DNA from: Rheum nobile
Lineage: Eukaryota > Streptophyta > Magnoliopsida > Caryophyllales > Polygonaceae
NCBI GenBank assembly: GCA_027886185.1
Contig: WOAB01000619.1
Span: forward strand, 4,154,001 to 4,218,000
DNA length: 64,000 nt
Direction: 5' to 3'
Below the pieces are notes generated by a model, which was given only the letters and a program-made list of their open reading frames with translations, was not told the DNA's origin and ran no database searches. The translations under genes were made by a program, and so were the position numbers. Below, one piece after another: positions 31,440-43,920 of the stretch (the first letter of the stretch is position 1; each line of letters starts with the position of its first letter).

Positions 31440-33516
31440 TAATATCCTTAATCATTTCATCCTTGAAATTGCTCCTAGGAACACGATATGTTTTCTCAAC
31501 CATACCATTATCTTCGCATGTCTTATCTCCCTGTGCTACACCTGTAATAACTCGTGACTATATCCACAAGGTCATAATTATCTTAGAATCATAGTCCCCA
31601 AAATCATCGCAATAGACTTGCTATACCTTAAGCATGAGAACTCACATTTCTCTTTCGACTTTTCTCTTTATAAACCATTCTCAACGTTCGTACCTTATCT
31701 TCCTTAAGTTGATATCCTTAAATAAATTTGGTCTTCGTAACCTATATCACCAAAGTCGAACTATTTATTCGATCATGATTCCACCTACTACATACTGCCT
31801 TCGTTCCTTACCCTCGTTGGAATCGATATGATCATCCACACGCTTATGATTACCTTAAACCGAGTATCCATTATAGTCTCCAATATAATCTCGCTTTTAT
31901 GCCCTATTCATCATAAAGATTTTGATGTCCTCCAGCAGAAGAATACAACATTTTTCTATCAACTTCCTTTCGATGATCAGATCCTCAAAGTACATCCATA
32001 AACTCACTTATACTTCTAAACTTAGTACCTCCAATTGTCATATCGGCTTACTCTTTACATATGCACCTCATCTATCTCATTATTTACCTTATTTAAATTT
32101 GTCCCTTATGCCATCTTCTCCCAATATCTTCCGTATAAGGTTTCTTAATTTTCCACTATTAACCACATCCTATTCTTGTTTACCTAAATGCGATTTAATA
32201 ACCCATTCCACAAGATTATAACCTCGTTTTACCCATACGTGTCATACGATCACCTTAATAGACGTAGGTCACTTTTTCCTCAAGTCCAGTCGATAACATC
32301 CACATACTTATTTTATGCCACACTATTTGATCCACCAAAATCATAACAACTCTTACCGGTTTAGTTTGCTATTCACTCATAAGTCCTTAAACAATCAGTC
32401 ATCCTCACACGACTTATTATCCCAAATCAAGCACCCTTTTGCTTTACTGATATTTACTATTTACCTAAGACTCAATCACCTTAACACTTCTTGTATCATC
32501 ATCTCATTATATCATTTCCTTAAGAATACCTCGCAACGAAACCTCGAATAGGTCTTCCAAATTAAATCTTATGATTTCGCACACTTAACTTTCCCAAAAA
32601 ACTTTTAACACTGGTTCCATAGTGAACACACTCGTTTATAATCCTCATAAGCATAACTCTTGGGTTTTAAAGTTTACTCAAGATCGTTTTAGAGTACGAT
32701 CCTCTTAGAGAAAACGACTCCTTATGAAATATCTTTCTTATACATTTATTCCCTTAAATATATACTTTATACAACTCACCCCATCTAATGCTCAGAGTAT
32801 ACACATGAGGAATAGCCTCAAACTCCACAGAGCATTACTACACACACCAAATCCTTATGGCAAGGAATCCTTACAACATTATCCTCTCGAGACAATGCTC
32901 ATGACTTCGAGCAAAGGGAACAGATAATGTCAATGCCCAACCTGACATTATTTCAGGAAAAATAGAGGGGTTCTTAAGAATAGTTTTGACCTCAAAACTA
33001 GCGCTAATAAGGTAGGGAACAACCACACGTGTCCCACCCAACACTATCCTGTATGAGTCCAAACAGTCTTTATTAACACAAGACATGTACTACTTTTGGC
33101 ACTCAAAGATTCTCATATGAACGAACAACTTGTAATAGTAACGAATTTAGTAATTTTCGGAACAAGGAAACACTTCTTTATTATTTGAGACATTACATTA
33201 AAACAATTGACAACTTTATATTAAAACAACTGACAGAAGGTCGAACAAACAGATTACTAAACTATGGAGACTATAGACACAAGTCATCACTCCTTATTCT
33301 TAAAAGGCTCAACAAAAATTACAACTACCCGTTCAGGGTCTCATTCTCATTGGGTTGACGCATCATGAAGAGTCGTTGTCCCTGACCCGAAGACTCCATA
33401 GGCGCCTTGCCTTTATTACGAGCAATAGATTGCTCAGGAGCGGGCACCTCTGGGTTTGGGTTCCGCCAATTGCCAACATTTGAGGCTTGATATGATTGCG
33501 TTGGTCCTTGACCCTT
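31440..33516 (-). other. non-coding interior of gypsy-C
   Basis: About 2 kb between CACTA1 and gag, where pol should be. I find no reverse transcriptase, integrase or RNase H motif on either strand. The open frames here are short and without domains. Confidence 0.55.
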
Positions 33517-34667
33517 CTACCTACAGTATGTTTTCATGTGGCCTTCCTTCCCACAATTGTAATATACCCGCTTCTCCTTTTGGAAATTAAAGCTTTTATG
33601 CCCTGCCTCACCACAGTTGTGGCACTGAATCACTCCGCTACTCCAACCTGAGCCTCTAGCGGAGTCAGACTGAGTCATCTCGGTCTTAGCACGACCAGAC
33701 TTCTCAAACTTGGTGGGTGATGCCGGTTGCTTGAATGTACCAACCTGGCAGTTCTGTTGCCCATCCCTTCCTTTATTCTGCTTCTCCCGCTTTCGGGCAG
33801 ATTCTTCCAGTGTGGCCTCTATTTTGTAGGCCACATCCACATATTGCTCTAACGTAGAACAACCGTGACGCACCATCAGAGGTTTGATTTCTGGATTCAT
33901 TCATCCGTGAAGTACCAGATCTTTTGTTCTTCACTCGACACTTCCGGTCCAGCATATTGCAACATGTGATTGAACTTAGCTGCAAGCTCAGTCACCTCCA
34001 ACCCATCGGTCTTAGGGTAAAGGAATTCCTTATGCTTCTCCTCCCTCATAGCATGGGAAAAGAAACGATCAGTCATCTTTGTTTTGAACATACCCCAGTT
34101 CAACTCGGGATGATCAGCTAGATCAGTGATCTCCCACCATTCGCTAGCCACATCCTTAAGTTGAAGGGAGGCGATGTGCACTTTCTCAGCCTCAGTGCAA
34201 TCCACGTTCCTGAACAACCATTCCATGTGCGAGAACCAATACACCACTCTGACTGGTTCTCTAGTACCGTCATAACTGTCAGGCCTCATTGAGTTTTTGG
34301 CTTTCCCGACACGACCGTAATTTCCTTTATTCTTGACGGCATCGACTTGAGGTACCTGATCCACTGGCTCCTCAAATTCAGGAATAACCTAAGGAACTGG
34401 ACCACCTTGTGCTTGTGGTGCGACTGGCCGAATTATATCGGTAACCGCCTGCATAACAATCCCACGAATGGCCTCTATGGCCGCAGCGTCGAATACCAAC
34501 CGAGGATTAGCCCGAACTTGGCCATTGTCTACAGGGTTATTGTGAGAGACAGACTCGCTCTCTTCCCCTTGATTAGCGGCATTTCTCAGATTCATCCTGG
34601 GGTTGTTACTTGGCCCATCACCCGCACGAATTGTGTTCCTTGTGTTCACCATCTGTTGATGAACCAT
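33517..34667 (-). pseudogene. gypsy-C gag
   Basis: Starts MVHQQMVNTRNT (34667), with a capsid block containing SEWWEITD (about 34120-34145) and FFSHAMREEKHKEF, then a nucleocapsid with one complete CCHC knuckle (YNCGKEGHMKTYC, 33517-33560) and one in which a Cys of CHNCGEAGHKSFNF is lost (33590-33630). Lesions: a stop at 34389 and a frameshift with stop near 33897. It would have formed the particle of a chromovirus-like element. The knuckles are followed by no protease. Confidence 0.88.
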
Positions 34668-34699
34668 AACGTTAGTTTAGAACTTTTCCAACTTGTACA

Positions 34700-35387
34700 T
34701 GACACTTAGTCAATTACGTTATGATACGAATTATAAGGTCCAAACTAATAACTTTATATCAGTCTGACTGACCCTCCACCATTAACCTTAAAACGAACTT
34801 CTTCCCTTACGTGAGAATGTGTACTTTAGGAGAAATGTCAACCTTTACATGACATTAAACCTAAGGAGAGACAATATCCCTAAGAATGGATCTAAGTAAT
34901 AAGTAACAACTCGAAGTTTGCAGAAGTTTGAAAACCACTTATTATTAAACCTTATACTTATACGTATAAATCCTTTATACTTAACTTGGCAAAATTATTA
35001 TATAGTCACTTCCTTGAAATAGAGACATTATTATTCCTTTGTAAACCCTTACCGAAATCCAAACCACACCTTTTGAAGTTATAACATAACTTAATTTTTA
35101 AATGTTTATAATATGATTTTATAAAAGTACTATGAAAATTAATGCTTAAAACAAGAGAGTTTAAACATTACTTTTAACACCATTTTGAACCTTATTTTAT
35201 TCAATAAATATTAGGACACTATTACTTTTAAATTTCATAAACCTTTAAAAAAATTTAAGACCTTAATTTTAACACTAACAATTTAGATTTACGAAATTCC
35301 TTTTTAAAAGAAGCTAGTTTGAAAATAGTTTCGAAATTAATTTCTCGAAAATTCTCAAACCTAACAATAGGCCAAGAATTTTAAAAC
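34700..35387 (-). other. gypsy-C leader
   Basis: AT-rich, no coding signal, between the primer site and gag. This is the usual place for an untranslated leader with packaging signals. Confidence 0.5.
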
Positions 35388-35391
35388 CATT

Positions 35392-35403
35392 GCTCTGATA
35401 CCA
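35392..35403 (-). other. primer binding site of gypsy-C
   Basis: TGGTATCAGAGC on the - strand, the plant initiator-Met tRNA site, four bases inside the 5' LTR. Confidence 0.88.
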
Positions 35404-35407
35404 TAAT

Positions 35408-37159
35408 TGTAACACCCCCGACTTATGTCGGTAGTGCCACACGCCAGTGACCTCAGACGTTACTGTCCAAAGTCACCCTAGGCTTTATTCGGAACAATTA
35501 AGCTTAAATAAGTATATAATAAGTAACGAAAGATTAATCAGCGGAAGACATTTTAAATGAAACTCAACCTTTTATTAAAAGATCTCTCATTAAATGAGAA
35601 TGACGATTTTACAACAGAATAAAATTACAGCGGAAGACTTTTATAATAAACCCTATTACATGACTTGGTTATATATTAAAGTAGACTTACTCTAGCAAGA
35701 GTCCAGATTGAAAAGAAGACTTACTCTAGCAAGAGTCCGGGCGGTTTCCACATTGTACTCCTCGCTCGAGGGTTTATTAATTATGTGCATAACCACACTT
35801 ATCTTATTTACTTCCAAAACGCACATTAACATTGAAGCTTTTAATACAATCTCGAATAACTACGAGAACAACACAGGGTGACATTACGTCCAACCCAATT
35901 GAACTAGCAAGGTGCTTAACATCTCTTATCCTTAACGGGTGGATAAGAAGTAATGCTCATGACCTTAAAAGTATTAGAGAATTATTCTGACTAATACCGA
36001 GTTATAAAGAAACGACTAATCCTCGTAGGGAATTAACGTTCCTACGAATACTCGTGCTAATCTAGCATTTAAGTCCACATATAAATCCACACAAAAATCC
36101 ATTTACTGTAATATCATATCAAACTATATAATAGCGTTATTTCTAGCAATATATACAACTTATTATAAAGTCATATTTTAACACATCGTTTAATTAAATC
36201 TGTTCCCAAACAGAAAACAATAACTTTTATCCCATCTTAATTAACAATCAATTAATTGATAATCAAGGGAAACATGGAATAGTGAGCAAGAGCGAACCGC
36301 CACTTGCCTTAATCTAGACGAATCGAAGATGTCGGGTTCCGAGATCTGGAGACTGGAATCTGCGTACGGATTCCTACGACGACGACGAGATAAACGACGG
36401 AACCCTAAGTTAGACACAATACAGACGAAACGATATGAATCAAAAGGAAACAAAAACTGAGTCGTGACCGTGGTTGTCCAAGCCACGATCGCACTTGCTA
36501 AGACAAGCCGCGGTCGCGGAATTCTGGGCAAGCCGCGGTCGCGGAATTCATCCCCGCGATCGCGGATCACTCCTTCCGACGCGACTCCCATCCGGCTTCG
36601 AGGCTCACCGATGACGAAGACGACGATGCTTTCTTCTCATCCTTGCAATTCCACCACTCCAAGATTCCAAGGGACTACGGCGACCACAAAAACTCCAGCG
36701 AAAACTCTGACGAATGCACGAACTCCGGCAAAGGCATGAACGAGAGAAAGAGAGAGATCGAGGGCTGTGGTTGCTACTCTCCTCCGCTAAAGACCCCTAT
36801 TTATAGGGTAGGAAGGAGCTTAACACCGGCCACACGAATCGATTCAACCTCCCTCAACGGCGGAGTTATGAAACGTGGGGAAAATCGAATCGGCAAAACG
36901 CTGAAAGAGACGAAGGGGACGATGAACAGCGTTTCCGCGGTCGCGGAAATGCCGCGAGCACGTCGTTTGGCTTTTGGTCGCGGGTCTCGATCGGGGACAT
37001 GCTAAATTATATTTTTAGCATTCCCTAATTACTTTATGACCCAAAATCTTATTAATGTATAATATTTCATTCAAAAAAGATTATTACAGAGATTTACAGA
37101 AATTGCCCATCACGTCTTTCTTACAAAACGACAGTTCGGGACTTGTAGGGGTTATTACA
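35408..37159 (-). repeat. 5' LTR of gypsy-C
   Basis: 1752 bp, shorter than its partner by about 450 bp because of an internal deletion near 35680-35710, where GACTTACTCTAGCAAGAGTCC is now duplicated. GC palindromes CCGCGGTCGCGG at 36508-36519, 36533-36544 and 36935-36946, and CCGCGATCGCGG at 36554-36565, flank the TATA region at about 36797-36806. Confidence 0.92.
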
Positions 37160-37164
37160 AATAA

Positions 37165-37572
37165 TATCTTCTACCTACCTTCCAGTAACAACAATATATT
37201 ATTTGACCAAATAAGATAATATCTTAACCAAAAGGAACATCTAGAGAAACTCTCATAGAATAACTCCTAACGGATAAGATACGCCTTCTTTCTCTAAATC
37301 CTTCCAATAACGCAATCTCCTTCCGATTTAAGTCGCAATATCTCCATGATGAGATCTTCCTTGTTTCACAGTCTTCCTTTTTGGTAATTGCAGTTGTCAT
37401 TGTAAAAGCAATGTTGTTCCTTCGTTGGAAACAAATCGTCTGATGGACTAAGTGTTCCCTACTTGTAACCGCATTGCCGTTTGTTCCATGTGACAATCTT
37501 GTATGATCATGAAACACTTAGCAACCACATTAGTTGAAAGTTTATTACCATCAAAACCAAGGAATTCAATGA
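37165..37572 (-). repeat. Sirevirus 3' LTR, proximal part
   Basis: Lies between the Sirevirus polypurine-type blocks and the gypsy-C insertion. On the - strand the start region reads CCTTGGTTTTGATGG, as in other Sirevirus LTRs. The exact first base is uncertain. Confidence 0.55.
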
Positions 37573-38084
37573 ATTCCCCATTTTTTATGGTGACAAACAT
37601 CCTTGACAAAAATATGCATAATAGAGATAAGAGCGTAATATGAGAAGAAAGGTCCTCCCCAAGACATGTATAGTTCCCCTTTAGAGACAGTAGCATAGAG
37701 AACAATATTTTTTTTTCCCTCAGCTTGACTACCCAGCATATTCCCCTTTTTGGCATCATCAAAAACTTAGAAAATTTCAGAATAAAAGTTAACAAGTCTA
37801 AATAAGCAACCAAACCCATTGTCATATAATTAATAAACGTGCAAGAAACACGACACATACATCAACAAAAAGAGCAAAACAACAGACTTGATCAACATGC
37901 CAATCAAGGCAAACACAAGAGACAGAAACAAAGAAAGACATAGCAACTAAGAGATAGATGAGTTGGGAACAAAAGTGGGATTGGTAAGCCAGAGAGAGAC
38001 AAATCAAACACCGTCAGTGCCTGCGGAGGGAGCAACGGTATGAGTAGCCATTAATGCACGCACATCCTCCATAAGACGTCTCTG

Positions 38085-39777
38085 CTATTCCGCTAGTAGT
38101 TCAACCAGGCGACACAACCTCCTTACAACCTTTATCACTGTAGAATCCATACCGGGCGCATTCTTTTGTCCCCCCTCAGAGTCTACTTCACTAGAGTCCT
38201 CCTCATGGACATCAACCCTAGGTTCAACAACCTTGACACATCCCACATCTTCCTTGAGCACAAACTGCATCTTGTGCAGATTGCTGGCATCTAGACCACA
38301 ATAGAAAAATGTCTCATCAGCCCCCTCTTTGTATACCTTGTGGTATTCCAAGATTTTCTTGACTACACTAGGGAACGGAAGAGCATGCCTCTCAGTTGAT
38401 CTCGCATGAGCCATGTGCTGCATCATGACTTTGGGCAAATTGATGGCTTTCTGCTCCAGAAGCTTAGCAAGGAGAACAACATCCAGAATCAGCAAGTTGT
38501 TGCGCTTTTGTTCCCTCGGGGTAATGTTACTGATGAGGTAATAGAAGAGAACCTTGTTCATCATAGACATGGAATTTGTGTGGAGAGCACCAGAACGGGG
38601 ATGAGGGAAGATTTCCGAGACACGACGGACCACATCGAGGTAAGGAATTTCTTTTGGCCAATGTCCTTTGGTGTAGTCCTCATACCCAGAATGTGGTACC
38701 CCCAGAATGACGCTAAGCTCCATACTGGAGAACACATGGGTTGTTCCCTCCAGCGTATAGCTCCCCAGGATGGAACGGGGACGAACTTCGATGAAGAACG
38801 TGGAGTAGAAAGACCTCAACTGCTCATCATCAACAGATTCAGCCTCGACATACAAATGATCCCACTTCTCAGTTTTCAGGAGAGACACAATTTCCCCCAA
38901 TGCATTCTTCTCAAGGAATTCACGATCAAACAACAACTCCCTCATAACCCCCTTGTTGCTCATATCCTTGAACTCCTCTAGTTCGACCTTGCCCTTTGAT
39001 TTGACCGATTGACGGCGTTGGCTTTTCCGAACCGGAGTAGTAGCCATCTTGGACCATTTAGACTTGCGCTCAGACACTTGCTCCGACTCATCCCCAGAGC
39101 TTACTTCGATGGCCTTTGCAATTTAGGACCGGGTTTTGCGCTTTGAAGGCCTAGTCATTTTGACACGATCGGAAAACTTCATACCAGGTGCTGGAGATGT
39201 CGTTTCTTCCTCCTCAACCAGTTCCTTTTCGAGGTTATGCACTACACCCCGGATTTTAGCCGTGGTGGCCTCATGATCCTCAGCCTCAGTCGGCGCCGCC
39301 ACTATGGCGTCGTCGAGACACTCTTCAGTCTCTGTCTCCGGTTGGGTGGGTGAGGAATGAACTTCCCTGTTTTCATTGGAGGAGACATCAATGGGTGCAG
39401 TGGGGGTAGGTTTAGGGTTGGAGGTGGTGGGAGGGGGTGAAAGAGATTTTGGTTTGGGGGAGTAGGGAACCATGGCAAGGACATTTGGTAGAGGGGACGA
39501 TGGTGGTGTGGCTATTTTTTGTGGCGGTGGAGGATGGTGGAGGGATCGGGGTTTCTTGTAGGGTGGTGAATTGGGTTGGGGTAGCCTGAGAGAGAGAGGC
39601 AATGATGGAGGGGTGGGTTTCCATCACAGAGAGTTTATGAATGAGGGTTTTGGGGCTTTTGGTACCATCAATGGAGATGTTGGAGTTGGAGGCCATTTGT
39701 GGAGCTTGGGGAATGGAGAGATGAGAGATTAGGAGAGAAAGAAACAAAGAGAGGGGTTGAGAGGCAATGAAGAACAT
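38085..39777 (-). pseudogene. Sirevirus third open region after pol (env-like position)
   Basis: Same strand as pol and downstream of it, where many Sireviruses carry an extra gene. The first part (39777-39412, from MASNSNISI at about 39693) is Ser/Pro/Thr-rich. After a frameshift a Pro-rich to acidic segment follows (39602-39123), then, past a single stop at 39120, a 330-codon block (39077-38085) with a basic start and RSILGSYTLEGTTHVFS, like the putative plant transposon protein domain seen in SIRE-type elements. No signal peptide or clear membrane segment. Function unknown. I would not call it an envelope protein. Confidence 0.6.
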
Positions 39778-40388
39778 ATCTTGCGCATATCACAATATAA
39801 AGAAGGAGATAATCTTTTCGGTTGCCAAAGATAAAATTCCAAAATCTTTTTGTTCTTCTCTTTCCAAAATCTTGTAGAAGATAGGCCATAATTGCAACTC
39901 AGACTTGTAAAATCCCATCACAGACCACAGATGCGATGATTCGACTTCTCGGCTTACCGAAAAAGTAGAAGGGTGTGATGCGAGGATAATGTTACCAGAG
40001 ATGATACAAAGAACAACACACATAAATTTTATGAATATATTTAATAATTTTTAATCATGAAGAGAGGCTCTTAGATGTGGATGACAAGAAGGGTTCATAG
40101 GGAGCTTTAAACATGATAGGCTAGGGTAGGCTGAAGAGTCAACAATCATTTGGGCTTATAATGAGAGATCAATGCATCAAATTGACTCTTTTGAGCTAAA
40201 AAAAATTATGTTCCAAGTGCTATTGTGAAGGCATAGAAGATCAAGTCAATATGCAAAATAGATATGTATTGACAAGCACTTCAAACACATCACCAATATA
40301 ATGAGCTAGGGAAAGGTTGCAAATTTAGACAAGACACTTAAGATAATGAAATAATGCAAGTGATTTCAACCAGTCATTGAGGGAACAT

Positions 40389-41314
40389 AATAGGTAGACG
40401 TTAGTTAAGGGAGATCATATCGAGTTCCATACGAAACTGCTTGAAATATTCCTTGTTGAGTGCCTTGGTGAAAATATCATCAAGTTGATCGTTGGTTCCA
40501 CAGAAGTTCATGGACACCAACCCTTTCTCCACACAATCACGCAAGAAGTGGTGTCTTATCTCAATATGCTTGGTGTGTGAGTGCTGCACAAGATTCTTGG
40601 AAATATTTGTAGCACTAGTATTGTCATTAAGGATGGGAACAGAGCCAAAAATAATACCATAGTCACTAAGTTATTGTTTAAGCCATAGGAGTTGAGTGCA
40701 ACAAGCTACAATGGCTATGTATTCTGCTTCTACTGTAGACAAGGCAATTGAGTTTTGCTTCTTTGGCCCCCAGGAAACCAAGCATGGTCCAAGAAATTGA
40801 GTCATTCCAGATGTAGATTTTATATCCACTTTGTTCCCTGCGAAGTCAGCATCTGTGTATCCTACCAAATCAAAGTTGCCTGAAATCTAGCACACAAACA
40901 CACACTATACACAATGTCAGGTATACTAGCAGTAAGATAGAGAAGCGAACTTATGATTCCTCGATAGAGTGTTGGGTCAACTCCTCTTTCATGTTCATCA
41001 TTTCTCATTGGATTGTTTGGAGAAATGGGAGTGGAAAATGGTTTGGCATCAGACATTCCAATTTTTTTGATGCATTCCTTGAGATACTTTTATTGATGAA
41101 CCCTTGTTCCATCTTCACCCTGTGAGACCTGAAGACCTAAGAAGAACTTCAGTTCCCCGACCATGCTCATTTCAAATTCATTGGCCATGAGACTTGAGAA
41201 TTTTTGGACCAGGTTGTCATCTGTAGAGCCAAATACGATGTCATCAACTTAGACTTGCACAACCAGAGTGTGCTTTCCTTCCTTCAGTAAAAACAGTCTT
41301 ATCAACCTTCCAAC

Positions 41315-41370
<56 letters not shown>

Positions 41371-43886
41371 ATGTGACAAGAGAAACTGTGATAGTCTATC
41401 ATTCCAGGCTCTAGGAGCTTGTTTAATACCATACAATGCCTTGTCAAGGATATAGACATGATCTGGTTGAAAAGTGTCTTCAAATCCAAGGGTTTGCTCC
41501 ACATAGACTTCCTCCTTGAGAACTCCATTCAAGAAGGCAGTCTTCACATCCATTTGTTGTAGCTTAAAACCATGATAAGCAGAGTAGGCAATGAGTAACC
41601 GAATAGCATCCAAGCGAGCAACATGGGCAAATGTACCTCATCATAATCGATCCCTTCCTGCTGATTGTACCCCTTGACCACCAGTCTTGATTTGTTCTTT
41701 GTAACTTGACCCTGATCATCAAGTTTGTTTCTGAACACCCATTTGGTTCCTATCACAGATCTATACCATGGACGAGGAACAAGTCACCAGACCTTGTTCC
41801 TTTCAAATTGATGGAGTTCTTCATGCATATTACTCATCCAGTACGGATCCTTTAGCGCTTCACCTACAGTTTTAGGTTCTTACAGAGCTAGAAAAGCATT
41901 GAAAGCACAAAAATTATGTAGAGAAGAACGAGTACAGGTTTGCTTTCGAAAGTCTGTGATGATTTGATCTACTGGATGATCCTTCTTTTGCTGATAGTTT
42001 CTCATATACATGGTAGTGAGATCAAAATCATCGGAGTTAACACCACCAGAGTCTGGGCTTTCTTCAGCAGGTCCTTCGGCATTGGAACTAGGACTTTGTT
42101 CTACCGGAGGGATAAAAGGTGAAGAAGACTCAGGAACTACTTCAGTGGACTCCATTTCACCATCAGAGTCTTGATCCCTATGATTTGAAGAATCAATAGA
42201 GGCGTCGAGGCTTTAACGACTTGGGGTCGTGACATTGTTATCCTCATTTATCCCATTTTCTTGGGCATTGCTTTCAAGAAGATGAAAATCGTCATCTTCA
42301 GGAGAATCAACATTAGGAGAGTTATCATTCCTTTGTTCCTACACAAGATTACCAGCCATAACAGATTCATAAAAAATAACATGAATGCTTTCCTCTATCT
42401 TTCTTGTCCTCTTGTTGAACACTTTGTAGGCCTTACTGTGGAGATGATATCCTACAAAGGTGTCTTCATCACTTCTAGGGTCAAACTTTCTTAGAGAATC
42501 TTTTCCATTGTTGTGGACGAAGCATTTGCATCCAAATGTTCTCAGATGAGAAACACTTGGCTTTCTTCCCCTTAAGAGCTCGTATGGAGTCTTGTTCAAC
42601 AAGGAGCGGATTGTTTCCATGTCCAGCACATAACATGCATCATTTAAAGCTTTAGCCCAAAAATTTCTTGGAAGACCACTTGCAATCAACAACGTACGGG
42701 TCATGTCCTCCAGAATCATGTTCTTCTTTTCCATAACACCATTTTGTTGCGGAGTCCTAGGAGTTGAGAAGTTGTGACTTATGCCATTGGTCCAGCAAAG
42801 GGATAGAAATTGAGAATTCTCAAATTCAGTCCCATAGTCAGTTCGAATGGAACCAAGAGATTTACCAATTCTTTTCTCAACAGATTTTAGCCAAGTAACA
42901 AACTCTGCAAACACTTCATCCTTGGAAGACAAGAAAATAGTCCAAGTATATCTAGAAAAGTCGTCAACAATAACAAAGACATACTGATTTCTCCTGCGGC
43001 TCTTTATGTGCATTGGCCCACAAAGATCCATGTGGATTAATTCTAGGGGACGAGTAGTACTTACCTCCTTCTTGGACTTGAATGAAGACCTTACCTATTT
43101 TCCTTTGACACAAGCATCACAAACTTCATTGCTAGTCATTTCGATCTTGGGAGGACCGTTTACCAGTTCTTGACGATGAAGTTTGGAAAGAAGTTAAAGG
43201 CTTTCATGACCAAACCGCTTGTGCCACAGATCTGTTGTCTCAGAGATAGACGACATATAGAGTTTCTTCTCAGGGATAAAATAGGAATCAACCTTGTATG
43301 CATTGTTCTCACATATCCCTTTCAGCAGAATTTTCCATGTACTTACACACTCAACTTGAGAATCATCAGCAGTAAAGATAACTTTATTCTAACCATTTTG
43401 GCACAGTTGAGCAACACTAAAAAGGTCAAACTTGAGATTGTTCACCAAATTCACATTATCCACAATTATTTGATTTGAGAGACTTACCTTTCCAAATCCA
43501 CAAACTTTTTCCAAATCCACAAACTTCTCCCTTACTCTTGTTTCCTAAAGTAATAGAACCTCTGGAGACCTGTTGAAGTGAGGTGAACTAGCTTTTGATC
43601 CCTGTCATATGACTTGAGCATGCACTATCGAAGTCCCAGGATTTGTTCCTCACTTCACCCTGAATTGAATAAATTAGTTTTTACGAACCCAGACAAGCTT
43701 AGGCTTTCGGGGTTTGGGAGCAACATACTTAATCTTAACAAGTTTCTTATTTTGATTTTCTCGAGCAATACGAGCAATTTCCTCATTGTGCCTTTTTAGA
43801 TAGCACTCTTGTTTGTAGTGACCTGCAGGACCACAGTGCCAACAAACTCTATGACATTTTAGATCTACATACTTGCTTTGTCCTGG
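40389..43886 (-). pseudogene. Sirevirus pol: knuckle, integrase, reverse transcriptase, RNase H
   Basis: CCHC-like CWHCGPAGHYKQEC (43800-43845), protease remnant around 43610-43660, integrase (42339-43031: MDLCGPM, VDDFSRYTW, then RTDYGTEFEN and TPQQNGVMEKKN), reverse transcriptase (41302-41756: TKWVFRNKLDDQG, KTAFLNG), RNase H (40671-40868: YTDADFAGN, SWGPKKQNSIALS) and tail (40401-40589: TKHIEIRHHFLRD). Several stops and shifts, and a TA microsatellite in the reverse transcriptase. The domain order (integrase before reverse transcriptase) is copia. Confidence 0.9.
41316..41368. repeat. TA microsatellite inside Sirevirus reverse transcriptase
   Basis: Fifty-three bases of alternating T and A. 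On the coding strand it lies between FLLSHG and KVDKTVF, where related elements have a tyrosine-containing YxRG-type linker whose codons could seed the expansion. Confidence 0.95.
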
Positions 43887-43920
43887 CACTAGTACAAAAA
43901 GGGGCATTGGCTACGGTTGA

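Larger units (their letters stand above)
26608..37159 (-). mobile_element. gypsy-C, gag-only gypsy element with target duplication AATAA
   Basis: LTRs 26608-28808 (3') and 35408-37159 (5') begin TGTAACACCC and end GGTTATTACA on the + strand. The 5-bp flanks are identical (AATAA at 26603-26607 and 37160-37164). A Met-type primer site lies beside the 5' LTR and a C-rich run (polypurine on the - strand) beside the 3' LTR. The interior has gag with a zinc knuckle (33517-34667), a tiny pol tail near 28825-28850, and no reverse transcriptase or integrase. It carries CACTA1. The LTRs belong to the same broad family as gypsy-B and gypsy-G. Confidence 0.92.

Noticed and set aside
31634..32927. Chain of small + strand frames in gypsy-C
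   Set aside because: No domain, no start context, opposite to the element's coding strand. Low complexity pyrimidine-rich sequence.
38406..38981. 191-codon + strand frame
   Set aside because: Lies opposite the Sirevirus third coding block and has no recognisable content.
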